45,153 nucleotides of DNA from Phycisphaerae bacterium (GCA_026386845.1 JAPLMW010000013.1:1-45153); one strand, 5' to 3'. Positions 18,556-27,384 are shown, numbered from the stretch's first letter. The notes: generated by a model from the sequence alone, not told the origin. Numbers and translations: made by a program.

Positions 18556-20427
18556 TTATTCATTATCGGTCGAATCCTGACCTGACTTTTGTGCGTATGC
18601 TTCTGTTACGCGAAGAACTTCATCAATTGTGGTAATGCCTTTTCGGACCTTTTCCATACCGTCCCGGTACAGAGTTACCACTCCGGTTTTTTCAAAAGCG
18701 GCTTTCATAGAATTGGTTGAGCTGTCTTTGTTTATCATTTCTTTGAAATATTCATCCATAACCAGCAGTTCGTATATTCCTATTCTGCCGAAATATCCGC
18801 TCTGCCGGCATTCATCGCAGCCTTTTCCGCGGAATACTTTTCCGGATTCGATTCCTGCCTTTTCGATACATTCCTTAAGATTATCCGGCACTTTATAAGG
18901 TTCCTTGCAGTTCAGGCATATTTTGCGAACAAGTCTTTGTGCCACGACCGCATTCAGGGATGCGGATATCAAATAAGGCTCTACGCCGATATTTACAAGT
19001 CTGGCGATGGAGCTTGATGCATCGTTTGTGTGCAGAGTGGAAAGCACAAGGTGTCCTGTAAGCGCGGCCTGCACGGCAATTTTCGCGGTTTCTGCATCTC
19101 TGATTTCGCCGACCATTATAATATCCGGGTCCTGACGCAACATGCTCCTCAGCGCCGCGGCAAAAGTCATTCCGATTCGGTCGCTGACATTTACCTGATT
19201 TACGAATCCAAGGTCGTATTCGACGGGGTCTTCAACGGTTGAGATATTAAGCTTTTTGCCGTCCATCAGACCCAGGGCCGAATAGAGGGTTGTACTTTTT
19301 CCGCTTCCGGTCGGGCCGGTAACAAGCAGTATGCCGTTGGGCTTATGTATCTGTTTTGTAAACTCCGCCATAACCGTTTCGGACATACCGGAAGAATCGA
19401 GTCCTTTGAGGATTGATTTGCTGTCGAGTATTCTGATTACGACTTTTTCTCCGTGCACAGTCGGCAGGCAGGAAACGCGAAGGTCTATTCCCCTGCCGCC
19501 CACAACAATTGAGATTTTTCCGTCCTGCGGCAGTCGTCTTTCCGAGATATCGAGATTGCTCATTATTTTCAGCCTCGATACGATTGCCGGATGCATCTGT
19601 GCCGGCGGCGACATTTCTTCAAACAGCACTCCATCGATTCTGTATCGGATTTTCGTTTCCTTGTCTTTGGGTTCGATATGAATATCGCTGGCAAACTGGC
19701 GAATAGCATAACTGATAATATAATTGACAAATTTTATGATGGGCGATTCATTCGCCATTTTTTCAAGGTCTTCTGTCTTATCCTGCAGCTGTTCAATAAC
19801 CTCAACTTCAGCGGTATCATTTACAAGGTTTTCAACGCTGTAGTCAACTTCCTTTCCCTTATGAGCCGCAATTGCGGCTTCGACATCTTCGATGCTGCAA
19901 ACAATAACGCGAATATCGAGGCCGGTTTGCCGCTTTATTTCATCAAGCACAAACACATTTTCCGGCGATGCGGTAGCGACGGTCAGGACGCTGTCTTCCA
20001 GACTAACGGGTATTATTTTATTACTGACGATAAAATTGCCGTCAAGTTTTGCAAAAGCATCTTTATCAATTTGTTCGGGCTTTATATGTCTGAACTCGAA
20101 TCCATAAGTATGCGCCTTGGCCGCGAGAATGTCTTCCTGGCTGACAAACCCCAGACTCAGCAGTATTTCAGATATATCAGCGCTGGCATTTTTCAACTGT
20201 TCGCTTCGGACTGCCAATAACTGATCTTCTGTCAGTCGGCCCATCACGACAAGCGTTTCTACTATATCACGAACATACACGCCGTTGCTGTTTGCCGTCT
20301 CTATCTGCGGCGAATAAAGCGTTGTGAGCCCCGGCGTTCCATCTCCCCAGCCTTGCATCAGGTCAGAGCGGCTTATATTTTCACGAGATGTCTCTTTCGG
20401 CTCTGTTTTTTTTACTCTTTCTTTCAT
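18556..20427 (-). CDS. pilB: Type IV pilus assembly / type II secretion ATPase PilB
   Basis: 623 residues. N-terminal T2SSE_N/MshEN-type domains (about 45-210) with LTEDQLLAVRSEQ and LGFVSQEDILAAKA. The C-terminal AAA core has Walker A GPTGSGKSTT, Asp box STVEDPVEYDLG, Walker B VGEIRDAETA and His box TGHLVLSTLHT. The zinc-binding CLNCKEPY...CDECRQSGY tetracysteine is intact. Extension ATPase for pilin polymerisation. It overlaps the upstream PilP/GspC-like gene by 4 bp. gspE is an equally valid name. Confidence 0.94.
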   Translation of the reverse strand: MKERVKKTEPKETSRENISRSDLMQGWGDGTPGLTTLYSPQIETANSNGVYVRDIVETLVVMGRLTEDQLLAVRSEQLKNASADISEILLSLGFVSQEDILAAKAHTYGFEFRHIKPEQIDKDAFAKLDGNFIVSNKIIPVSLEDSVLTVATASPENVFVLDEIKRQTGLDIRVIVCSIEDVEAAIAAHKGKEVDYSVENLVNDTAEVEVIEQLQDKTEDLEKMANESPIIKFVNYIISYAIRQFASDIHIEPKDKETKIRYRIDGVLFEEMSPPAQMHPAIVSRLKIMSNLDISERRLPQDGKISIVVGGRGIDLRVSCLPTVHGEKVVIRILDSKSILKGLDSSGMSETVMAEFTKQIHKPNGILLVTGPTGSGKSTTLYSALGLMDGKKLNISTVEDPVEYDLGFVNQVNVSDRIGMTFAAALRSMLRQDPDIIMVGEIRDAETAKIAVQAALTGHLVLSTLHTNDASSSIARLVNIGVEPYLISASLNAVVAQRLVRKICLNCKEPYKVPDNLKECIEKAGIESGKVFRGKGCDECRQSGYFGRIGIYELLVMDEYFKEMINKDSSTNSMKAAFEKTGVVTLYRDGMEKVRKGITTIDEVLRVTEAYAQKSGQDSTDNE

Positions 20428-21038
20428 TCTGTTTCCAGACGCAAAATCGTCACACGTCCCTGTGCCGTCAATTTGACAAAATCAGTGCTGATTTCCACAA
20501 TTTCAAAGCCGTTTATCTTGTCTCCCTTATACAGCAGCGTATCGTCTATCATACAGCAATTGCCGTATTTCGACTGCATAATGCTCTTGAGCTGCATTTT
20601 CTGCGCATCATTCTGGATATTGCTGTTATTCTCTTTTAATTTGGAAGAATCGTCCGCCGCATCTGATACCGGTTGGGATGGATTAAACGGATTTCTTCTA
20701 AGTTGCTGTGCGGCAACCTGCCCGAAATCGGCAAACTCATAAAACTTTTTGACAAGCTGGTCAACCTGGCCGACATTTTCGGCCTTAAGCCCTGTAAGCT
20801 GAGCGATGGCGGCCTCTATCTGAAGCTGCTGGTCGGCAACAGCGGCGTTTGTTTGTGCCGGCGCAGCCTTCTTGTGAATAAGCCAGATGGCCGCAAACGC
20901 TACCGCAATGGCGCCGACAAGAATCAGGGTCGTCCGCCTTACGTTTTTCGCCTGCACAGCCAGTTCGATTATTTCATCCTTCTCTTGCTGGTTGTGCAAT
21001 TCCTTTTCGTCGTTATTTGAATTTTCAGGTATATTCAT
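20424..21038 (-). CDS. PilP/GspC-like inner-membrane pilus or secretion component
   Basis: 204 residues: a charged cytoplasmic N-terminus (1-35), one membrane helix (about 36-54), a Gln/Ala-rich periplasmic linker with coiled-coil character, then a small C-terminal domain. That domain (LKSIMQSKYGNCCMIDDTLLYKGDKINGFEIVEI, about 150-183) reads like the beta-rich HR domain of GspC and PilP. It lies between pilO and pilB and overlaps pilB by 4 bp. The assignment rests on position and this pattern; sequence identity to known PilP is likely low. Confidence 0.65.
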   Translation of the reverse strand: MNIPENSNNDEKELHNQQEKDEIIELAVQAKNVRRTTLILVGAIAVAFAAIWLIHKKAAPAQTNAAVADQQLQIEAAIAQLTGLKAENVGQVDQLVKKFYEFADFGQVAAQQLRRNPFNPSQPVSDAADDSSKLKENNSNIQNDAQKMQLKSIMQSKYGNCCMIDDTLLYKGDKINGFEIVEISTDFVKLTAQGRVTILRLETE

Positions 21039-21041
21039 TTT

Positions 21042-21569
21042 TTACGTGCTGAAAAAAACGCTTATAATGACATTTGCTTTCAGTTCGCTCGAATTTTTGT
21101 CATCTTTTTTCAATTCGAACTCTCTGACCCTGATAATTCTCGGCAGCTTCTCTGCCTCCGTAAGGAACGAATAGAATGCGTAAAAACTGCCGGAAAGTTC
21201 CATCTTCAGGGGTTGTTCGATATAACCGTTGTAGTCTTTTGTTTTAAGTGCCGTTATTGTTCCGGGTACAAGCCCCTGTTTTTGCGCAATCAGTGTAATA
21301 CTTTCGAGTACCTTGTGGATTTCATTTTCAGGCGGAAGTTTATTCCGGAAAAACTCTATGGCCTCTGAAAGTTTTGAAAGCTGTTTGCCTACATCATTAG
21401 CCTGCCCGCTGAGTTTTTCAAGCTCATTCAGTTTCGCAAGTTTGGCGTTCACCTGTTGTTTCTGCTGTTCGATGGATGCGTTCGCAGGTTTTATCATATA
21501 GATATATGCGAAACCTGACAGGCCGAGCATTATTATGAACAAAACAATTTTTCTCGAATTACTGCTCAT
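21042..21569 (-). CDS. pilO: PilO-like (GspM-like) pilus alignment protein
   Basis: 175 residues: short N-terminus, one membrane helix (about 8-26), coiled coil (about 30-75), then a small ferredoxin-like domain with a PLKMELSGSFYAFYSFLTEAEKLPRIIRVREF block, typical of PilO. It pairs with PilN in the periplasm and links the platform to the secretin. It lies 11 bp after pilN and 3 bp before the PilP/GspC-like gene. Confidence 0.82.
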   Translation of the reverse strand: MSSNSRKIVLFIIMLGLSGFAYIYMIKPANASIEQQKQQVNAKLAKLNELEKLSGQANDVGKQLSKLSEAIEFFRNKLPPENEIHKVLESITLIAQKQGLVPGTITALKTKDYNGYIEQPLKMELSGSFYAFYSFLTEAEKLPRIIRVREFELKKDDKNSSELKANVIISVFFST

Positions 21570-21580
21570 ATTTCCACATA

Positions 21581-22267
21581 TTAAATCCCGCTGTTTATCG
21601 GCTGAAATTTGCCGATTTTTTCGACAGTCTCATTTGTAATCGTCACGTTGCCTCGCACCTGGGCAGTAAGCTTAAACTGCCTGTAACTCGTATTATCAAT
21701 TTCCTTTTGCTTCGACTGCACAAGGCATACATTTTCAAGCAGGGTCGACTTCGACAAAGAGGCGATATAGTCGGCCACGCCGATATCACTGGCCGCAAGT
21801 CCTTCTATTTCGATGGTGGTCATAGATTCCTGACGCTGCTGCTTTTGTTCTGCCGCCATTTTTTTAGCTGTTTCATATTGATTTGACCCCGCCTGCTGAG
21901 GCTTGCTTTGCATAATCTGGACACGGGTCAGCGACACACCCTCCGGAAGTGCGTTTGTCAGCAATGCCAGCACTATGCTTCTCGGCATAGGCTCTATCAG
22001 TTCTGCGGCAAGCAGTGCCGTTTTCATCATCTCCTGCCGTTCTTTTTGAAGGCTTTCAAGCTGAACGATTGACTGCTGCATCGCCATCATTCTTTTATCT
22101 ACGGCTTTAACCTCCTGCGCAATCGCTCTCTGCCTGATTTTGATGGCTCCGAATGTGCTCAGAACCGCTGCTCCTATAAGCCCCACAATCATCATGTAAA
22201 AAAAGTTGGCTCTGTGCGATTCCTTCCGCTGGATATAATCTTCCGGCATAAAATCTATTCTATTCAT
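21581..22267 (-). CDS. pilN: PilN-like fimbrial assembly protein
   Basis: 228 residues. The cytoplasmic N-terminus MNRIDFMPEDYIQRKE is the PilN motif that binds PilM (normally INLLP-like). A membrane helix lies at about 23-42, a coiled coil at about 46-85, and a C-terminal domain carries LPEGVSLTRVQI and IEIEGLAASDIGVADYIASL, as in PilN/GspL. It lies 1 bp after pilM. Confidence 0.85.
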   Translation of the reverse strand: MNRIDFMPEDYIQRKESHRANFFYMMIVGLIGAAVLSTFGAIKIRQRAIAQEVKAVDKRMMAMQQSIVQLESLQKERQEMMKTALLAAELIEPMPRSIVLALLTNALPEGVSLTRVQIMQSKPQQAGSNQYETAKKMAAEQKQQRQESMTTIEIEGLAASDIGVADYIASLSKSTLLENVCLVQSKQKEIDNTSYRQFKLTAQVRGNVTITNETVEKIGKFQPINSGI

Positions 22268-22268
22268 T

Positions 22269-23252
22269 TTATTGCCCCTGATTCCCGCTGCCTGAAAGGC
22301 TCAGTCCAAAAACCGTGGTCCAGTCGTCTTTTGCTCCCCTGCCGTCGATACCGCGTTTGTATGTATCATGATTTGTTATCGCTGCCAGTACGTCTCCGAT
22401 ATGAGCCGGCATCTCATACTTTTTCGCGACGGCGAGAATACACTCCTTAAGTCTCTGGCCGGCTCCTTCATTGGTCAGAAGGATTATTCTCTCCACCGCT
22501 GCTGTTTTGACGGTAGTCTGAAAATATCTTATGCACGCCTCGATTTCGGTTGCAAGTTTTTCCCCGGCATTCGGCTCTGCGAAAGTCCCGGTTCCAAACG
22601 GTATTGACCTTGCGAAAAGAATATTTTCCTTCTGGCAGATAACTGCGTTGCAGCCGGTCGCTGTCGCGTTGATAAGCAGGACGACCGTCTCGGCATCGGT
22701 TTTTCTTCTTCCGAAGAAGTTTATATAGCAGTTAACCAGCACCATCGGCCAGGCGGTTACGGCTTTTGCATTCATACCGGCTTGCTCGAAAATTGCCAGG
22801 TGTCTTTCAACCTTGAACTTCTCCGCCGCAAGAATCAATATATCTTTTTCGCCCGAGGAATCTCCGCCTGGATTGAGGATAATGTATTTTACAACGGCGC
22901 CTTCCGAGTCCCCGGGCAGCAGGTTTTTCGCCTCGGAATTTACGATTTCTTCTGCGTCTTTATCGCCCAGGTTTCTTTTTATCTCCCTGCTGAGCACATC
23001 GCCTGAAGGTATGATTGTTACGACGTTTTTGGATTTGAATGGTGCCTCTGAATAGATGCTCCCTATTGCCTCTATCACACATCTCTGCCATTGTCCGCTG
23101 TATGGTTCGATTCCTTCCGGCAGCGGCTTGGAGCCGCCTGCTGATAGACCGATTCGTTTGTTCGACCGGCCAAGCTGGGCCATTCGGACAAACGCCGGTG
23201 CTATTTCGACTCCTATCGGAAAGACACTTTCTGCAAACAGGTTAAACAGCAT
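22269..23252 (-). CDS. pilM: PilM-like actin-fold pilus assembly protein
   Basis: About 327 residues from the Met at 23252, which has a strong GAAGGAG ribosome binding site; an earlier in-frame Met adds nine basic residues. The fold is the FtsA/actin type: N-terminal VFPIGVEIAPAFVRMAQL (normally GLDIG), IPSGDVLSREIKRN, a long central region, and a C-terminal ILLTNEGAGQRLKECI. PilM is cytoplasmic and binds the PilN tail. First gene of the pilus operon; the secretin gene (pilQ/gspD) is not in the window. Confidence 0.85.
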   Translation of the reverse strand: MLFNLFAESVFPIGVEIAPAFVRMAQLGRSNKRIGLSAGGSKPLPEGIEPYSGQWQRCVIEAIGSIYSEAPFKSKNVVTIIPSGDVLSREIKRNLGDKDAEEIVNSEAKNLLPGDSEGAVVKYIILNPGGDSSGEKDILILAAEKFKVERHLAIFEQAGMNAKAVTAWPMVLVNCYINFFGRRKTDAETVVLLINATATGCNAVICQKENILFARSIPFGTGTFAEPNAGEKLATEIEACIRYFQTTVKTAAVERIILLTNEGAGQRLKECILAVAKKYEMPAHIGDVLAAITNHDTYKRGIDGRGAKDDWTTVFGLSLSGSGNQGQ

Positions 23253-23429
23253 ACAACTCCTTCGTCTGCTTCCATACACAAACTACTTTTTGGTGGGCAC
23301 TTCATTCTCTGCCGCCATTCAAAGTATAAGAAATAAACGCTGTAAGCTCAAAAATCGACAAAGTCCCAATAAATTACCCCCTGCTGAAAAAGCGATTCGC
23401 AGCCTGGAAAATATGACCTATAAAAAAGC

Positions 23430-24422
23430 CTATTCTGCTTTGAGTTTTCTCGCCATAAGTTCTTCAATCGCCGCCGAAACTCTCTTGCCTTCAAACAGAA
23501 TCTCATAAACCGCTTCAGTTATAGGCATATCGACACCATATTTTTCAGCAAGTCCGATAACTGACTTACAGGTATCTATTCCTTCTATGACTGATTCGGT
23601 AAATTCGACGGCTTGCTTAACTGCCATTCCGGTCCCGATTCTCTGCCCAAAGCTCCTGTTTCGTCCCATTGGCGATATGCACGTGGTAACCAAATCCCCC
23701 AGTCCGCTCAGCCCCGCGAAAGTCTGTTCTTTTGCCCCCATCGCGATTCCTAATCGTGTGATTTCCGCCAGTCCCCTGCACAGCAGCGCAGCCTTTGCGT
23801 TATCGCCGATTTTTATTCCATCGGCGATGCCCGCCGCGATTGCTATGACGTTTTTCATCGCACCCGCAAGTTCGACGCCGACAATATCGCTGTTTCGATA
23901 AACCCTCAAATACGGCGTGTTGAAAGTTTCCTGCACCGCCCCCGCCAGCCGTTCATTAACACAGGCCGCCGCCGCCGTTGCAGGCAGTTTTCTCACAATT
24001 TCATCCGCTATTGTCGGCCCCGATAACGCAACAACCTTGACATTTTTCTTTATTACATCAGCCAGTATTTCGCTCGGTCGAAGCAGAGTCCTGTTCTCAA
24101 TTCCCTTCGTTACCGATACTATCGGTACTGTCACGCTGACATAATTTTTCAATCTGCCCCAGACGCTTCGGATATATTGGCACGGCACAGCCGAGATGAT
24201 TAAATTAGCGTCTTTGAGAATTTCGGAATCCTTTGGCTCGAAAACTAAGGACGCCGGCAGTTTATATCCCGGCAGGAACTTGAAATTCTCCCTTTTCTTC
24301 TCAATTTGCGCAAGTTGTTTTTCATCATAGCCCCACATTTTGACATTGAAGCCTTTTTCGCACAGAAGGATAGCGCAAACACTGCCCATCGCCCCATCGC
24401 CTATGATTGAGATATTTTTCAT
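23430..24422 (-). CDS. gpsA: Glycerol-3-phosphate dehydrogenase [NAD(P)+]
   Basis: Reduces dihydroxyacetone phosphate to sn-glycerol 3-phosphate for phospholipid synthesis. About 330 residues. NAD-binding motif IIGDGAMGSVCAILL (normally GxGxxG), VSVTKGIENRTLL, ALSGPTIADEI, VELAGAMKNVIAIAAGIADG with the catalytic Lys, LAGLSGLGDLVTTCISPMGRNRSFG and the Glu-rich C-terminus (VIEG, MPITEAVYEILF). I use the Met at 24422; the frame is open to 24467 but the added residues look unlike the family. The first Gly of the usual GAGSWGT is replaced, giving GDGAMGS. Confidence 0.95.
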   Translation of the reverse strand: MKNISIIGDGAMGSVCAILLCEKGFNVKMWGYDEKQLAQIEKKRENFKFLPGYKLPASLVFEPKDSEILKDANLIISAVPCQYIRSVWGRLKNYVSVTVPIVSVTKGIENRTLLRPSEILADVIKKNVKVVALSGPTIADEIVRKLPATAAAACVNERLAGAVQETFNTPYLRVYRNSDIVGVELAGAMKNVIAIAAGIADGIKIGDNAKAALLCRGLAEITRLGIAMGAKEQTFAGLSGLGDLVTTCISPMGRNRSFGQRIGTGMAVKQAVEFTESVIEGIDTCKSVIGLAEKYGVDMPITEAVYEILFEGKRVSAAIEELMARKLKAE

Positions 24423-24467
24423 ATCCGGCATTAAACCAGATTTTAGACTTTTTTCAACAAAAAACAA

Positions 24468-24494
24468 AAAGGCCGGTTTTCTTAATCGGCCTTT
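24468..24494 (-). terminator. Intrinsic terminator on the minus strand
   Basis: AAAGGCCG (24468-24475) and CGGCCTTT (24487-24494), followed on the minus strand by TTGTTTTTTG. It would end transcription from the membrane-protein genes at 24744-25782 before gpsA. Confidence 0.7.
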
Positions 24495-24515
24495 GGTTTT
24501 GTTTTTTGTGGTTAG

Positions 24516-24536
24516 CCTGCACCCCTGCGGTGCAGG
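24516..24536 (-). repeat. Hairpin of the GGCTAA family
   Basis: On the minus strand CCTGCACC, loop GCAGG, GGTGCAGG, then CTAACC: 24516-24523 and 24529-24536 are perfectly complementary. Confidence 0.55.
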
Positions 24537-24537
24537 G

Positions 24538-24633
24538 TCATTGCGAGGCCGCAGGCCGCGGCAATCTCATTTAGCCGCCGCCACTCGGGGCGGCGAGTTT
24601 AGTCATTCCGAGCGTAGTCGAGGAATCTATTGA
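24538..24633. repeat. Palindromic TCATTGCGAG / TCATTCCGAG repeats with an embedded GGCTAA hairpin
   Basis: TCATTGCGAGGCC...GCGGCAATCTC (24538-24568) and TCATTCCGAGCGTAGTCGAGGAATCT (24603-24628) are stem-loops of a type seen between genes in many unrelated bacteria. Between them CGCCGCC (24576-24582) and GGCGGCG (24589-24595) form another hairpin next to TTTAGC. The gap 24423-24743 holds only these repeats and the terminator. Confidence 0.6.
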
Positions 24634-24652
24634 AACAATCCAAAATATTTAG

Positions 24653-24671
24653 CCTGCCGTTTCACGGCAGG
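24653..24671 (-). repeat. Hairpin of the GGCTAA family, near-copy of the one before eno
   Basis: On the minus strand CCTGCCGT-GAA-ACGGCAGG-CTAAATATT. Compared with 6994-7012 one base pair of the stem is exchanged (C-G to T-A) while loop and flank are identical, which is compensatory. Confidence 0.6.
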
Positions 24672-24743
24672 TTTTGTTCTTATGGCGAAAGTACTTTTCG
24701 TTTCTTTCTCAACATCACCATGCTGAGGCAGAGCAGTACCTTG

Positions 24744-25340
24744 TTAGAATATATTATTTTGCATTTTGCTTGCAATATATATATTAAAAATTGGCAAAAC
24801 TATTAATTGTACTACTATAAAAGCCACTGAACTTAATAAAATAAAGATAGGTCCTAAAAAGATGCTTATTAGAAATAAGAAATAAAAAATCATAGTAATG
24901 AATAACGTTATGGCAGAAAATTCGTTTTCTGGTTCTTTAGATTGGAGGAATTGCCAAGGCCCCATCGCCATGTTCCAAGACCAGAGCAAATAGGGAATCA
25001 ACCCAAATTTACTTTCGCTACCATAGAATCGTACACAGATAAAAAAAGCGAACGCACATGTGCCAACAATTAACAGATTTGTATAAAACTCAGACAAAAA
25101 GAGAAACAAATATGCTAAAGGATTTTTTTTCTCATAAAGACGCACACCTATGGGAACAAAAAGAAGCGCCGGTAACATTAAAATTGAAATATAAAAATGG
25201 GAAGTGAATATAAGTAAAATACCAATAAGGATTAATCTCCACTCTCCCAAGAAGGCGAGCCAAATTCCGGCGATTATTCCACTGACCATATTAAGGATCA
25301 AAATGGGGATAGATAGAATTTTAATTATTTTATCGATCAT
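24744..25340 (-). CDS. Hypothetical polytopic membrane protein
   Basis: About 198 residues from the Met at 25340, with roughly five or six hydrophobic segments (first at 5-30, then around 33-65, 80-100, 145-175 and 180-195). No family is recognised. I choose this start over the one 12 codons earlier because AGAGGT lies just upstream and it gives an 11-bp overlap with the preceding gene, suggesting coupling. The pair is AT-rich compared with gpsA and the pilus genes, like the HEPN gene upstream, so the three may have arrived together. Confidence 0.65.
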   Translation of the reverse strand: MIDKIIKILSIPILILNMVSGIIAGIWLAFLGEWRLILIGILLIFTSHFYISILMLPALLFVPIGVRLYEKKNPLAYLFLFLSEFYTNLLIVGTCAFAFFICVRFYGSESKFGLIPYLLWSWNMAMGPWQFLQSKEPENEFSAITLFITMIFYFLFLISIFLGPIFILLSSVAFIVVQLIVLPIFNIYIASKMQNNIF

Positions 25341-25782
25341 GTTTACTAACCTCTTTTTCAATAAGTTTCGATTCAACCCGTCGCAAATACCCTAAAACCT
25401 GAACGACTACAAAGACTACTACTATGCTGATAAAACCATACAACACCGAATGTAAAAACAATAGTATCAGTCCCGTTAGTAACAACACAAAGCCAAGATT
25501 TTGAGCAATCTGGTTTGCAAAGATGGGCACTCCATAGAAGCGAGCAGAAATATCACGTATATAGCGTTCGCCGAATGAGGGATAATAGAGCCACAAGAAA
25601 CTGCCGAAAGCTATAAAACAAAGTCCTATGTCTGATAGGAAAGCTAATATCAATCCACCAATCAAAAAACCCAGCCACAAGACCATTACGAAGCGGTGAT
25701 TTATTTTTGTTTGATGAGGCGCAACAAACCTCATTAAAATAAAAGCCACACAAACCAAGCCACATCCAATAATGCAGAGCAT
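25330..25782 (-). CDS. Hypothetical small membrane protein
   Basis: 150 residues with about four hydrophobic segments (2-20, 32-50, 52-66, 95-135) and a basic C-terminus. Ribosome binding site AAGGAAGG precedes the ATG. No family is recognised. It is followed with overlap by another membrane protein and preceded by the HEPN-domain gene 88 bp upstream on the same strand. Confidence 0.65.
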   Translation of the reverse strand: MLCIIGCGLVCVAFILMRFVAPHQTKINHRFVMVLWLGFLIGGLILAFLSDIGLCFIAFGSFLWLYYPSFGERYIRDISARFYGVPIFANQIAQNLGFVLLLTGLILLFLHSVLYGFISIVVVFVVVQVLGYLRRVESKLIEKEVSKHDR

Positions 25783-25870
25783 TTATTTCCGCCTTCCTTG
25801 CCCAACATAATAATCTACCATACTTTTTGCACTACCAATTTTATCCTGCCATTATACTAATATCAACACA

Positions 25871-26971
25871 TTAGCTAACTGGCGGCCTTTCTGGCCGCCA
25901 TCGACTTCGATATACATTATTATCTTTAAAAAAGAAATAATTCACATAACGTTCTACGAGGTCTGAAAGAGTTCTAACTTCTTTTTCACCAACAGTCACG
26001 TTTTGCTGAATCTCCTTATCTGCTCCATGAAGAAGGATATTTCGCATACGCTTAAACTTTCGGAATGCCTCAATATCACTTTCCCATCCGGGAAATTTAG
26101 CTGTATGAGCTAATTCAATAAAAGTTTCATCCAAAGTTGGCCTTAAACGCTCAAAGAGTTTATTAAAAAAATGAAGAAGATCTTTTGAGTTATCTCCTGT
26201 ATGTTTTTGGATTGACGTCCGAATGGATTTTGCCTTATGGTTATCCTCAATGCTTATCTTCGAATCAGAAAGCATGTTTAAAACGCACTCAAGCGGAATA
26301 AATAGATCGATAAACTTATAAAGAATATCTCTTTCGTGCCAAGCTCGAAGAAGCCAATGAAATATTAGGCTATATTTCTGTGCATCTTCATGAGACAAAG
26401 TTTTTAACTTTTTCCCTATATTTTCAAGGTATTTAATGCCGTTGTCATTAAGAGGCTGTGGTTCAAGAATCTCTAACGCGGGCCCCGCATATCCAAAAGA
26501 TGATACTTCTCCTTCCCAAGTCAAAACATTTTCATTTATAAGTTCTAATACAAATTGTCTATGAAACCGAATACCAATAATCCCGGCAATGAGATTGATG
26601 ATATTTTTAAACTCATCTTTTTTGGATTCTGCTTGAACGCGTATTGGTTCATTACCAGATGCTTTCGTATTTGATTCTAAACTTACTACGATTTCAAGAA
26701 AAAAGGGACCATGCTGCGAGGATTGATTTGGTTCTTTATTGAACTCAACTTTTCCAAAAGATGCTGGTTTCCCAGGGATAAAATATTTTGAGTAATTAGA
26801 TACTGACTGTATTCCGTATTGAGGCTTGGGGCCAAAATAGACTTGTACATTATATTTTTCAGACACAACAAGACTAATTGTCGCCTCTTCACGACCAGAA
26901 AGTGAACAACCTTTGGAATCAAAGAGATAGCGATAACCAATTCTATTGTTCTTATTACTATCGTCAGTCAT
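25871..26971 (-). CDS. ApeA-like HEPN domain protein
   Basis: 366 residues. The C-terminal 150 residues are helical and contain RMRNILLHG (about 313-321): R-N-I-L-L-H is the R-x4-H motif of HEPN ribonucleases. LRAWHERDILYKFIDLFIPLECVLNML upstream resembles the first helices of the ApeA-type HEPN domain. The N-terminal 150 residues are beta-rich and unknown. HEPN proteins of this type are often RNases in abortive infection or toxin systems; here no classical antitoxin (MNT) or known defence partner is visible. The downstream membrane-protein pair is on the same strand but function linkage is inference. Confidence 0.65.
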   Translation of the reverse strand: MTDDSNKNNRIGYRYLFDSKGCSLSGREEATISLVVSEKYNVQVYFGPKPQYGIQSVSNYSKYFIPGKPASFGKVEFNKEPNQSSQHGPFFLEIVVSLESNTKASGNEPIRVQAESKKDEFKNIINLIAGIIGIRFHRQFVLELINENVLTWEGEVSSFGYAGPALEILEPQPLNDNGIKYLENIGKKLKTLSHEDAQKYSLIFHWLLRAWHERDILYKFIDLFIPLECVLNMLSDSKISIEDNHKAKSIRTSIQKHTGDNSKDLLHFFNKLFERLRPTLDETFIELAHTAKFPGWESDIEAFRKFKRMRNILLHGADKEIQQNVTVGEKEVRTLSDLVERYVNYFFFKDNNVYRSRWRPERPPVS

Positions 26972-27040
26972 ATTATTAAAATGGGATTAAATAGACAACT
27001 AACATAATAATCTACCACACTTTTTGCCTACGCATTTTAC

Positions 27041-27068
27041 TTTTTGATATTTGATTTTTAATTTTCTG
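27041..27068. repeat. Heptanucleotide-periodic tract
   Basis: Units TTTTTGA, TATTTGA, TTTTTAA, TTTTCTG in 7-base register. The whole gap 26972-27555 has no gene that I can support; it holds this tract, element F, a hairpin, a terminator and two copies of a 24-bp repeat. Confidence 0.55.
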
Positions 27069-27214
27069 CTGTTGCAATTCCTCGATGTCCGCCAAAATTC
27101 TATCTCCCTTATTTTCTACCGTCCGGGTCTTTTTGTCAAATCTTATTCCTTACATCCCTGCTTCTTTATTTCCTTACTTCTTTTTTCCTTCCCAACCTCA
27201 ACGACAAAACTTGT

Positions 27215-27277
27215 CCCGCACCTATTTACTATTCTATTACTCCTATTTTTACATTTATTGAACGAATAGGTGCGGGG
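27215..27277. repeat. Terminal-inverted-repeat element F, short form
   Basis: CCCGCACCTATT (27215-27226) and its perfect complement (27265-27276) enclose only 38 bp. The arms match the other elements but the element is about 63 bp, and no clear target duplication is seen, so it may be internally deleted. Confidence 0.65.
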
Positions 27278-27330
27278 TTCCCGCCATTTAGCCCCCACAG
27301 AGCCCTAAGCGTTAGCGCCGGGTCGATTAG

Positions 27331-27352
27331 CCCTGCCATCACTATGGCAGGG
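27331..27352 (-). repeat. Hairpin of the GGCTAA family
   Basis: On the minus strand CGAACCCTGCCAT-AGTG-ATGGCAGGGCTAA. It matches the hairpin at 40848-40869 in flanks and loop; one stem pair differs in a compensated way (T-A for C-G). Confidence 0.65.
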
Positions 27353-27356
27353 TTCG

Positions 27357-27381
27357 GCCGCCTTTTAGGCGGCTTTTTTTT
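27357..27381 (+). terminator. Intrinsic terminator without an obvious upstream gene
   Basis: GCCGCC (27357-27362), loop TTTTA, GGCGGC (27368-27373) and eight T. It points to a plus-strand transcript, yet no plus-strand gene is seen for kilobases upstream. Confidence 0.75.
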
Positions 27382-27384
27382 CTG

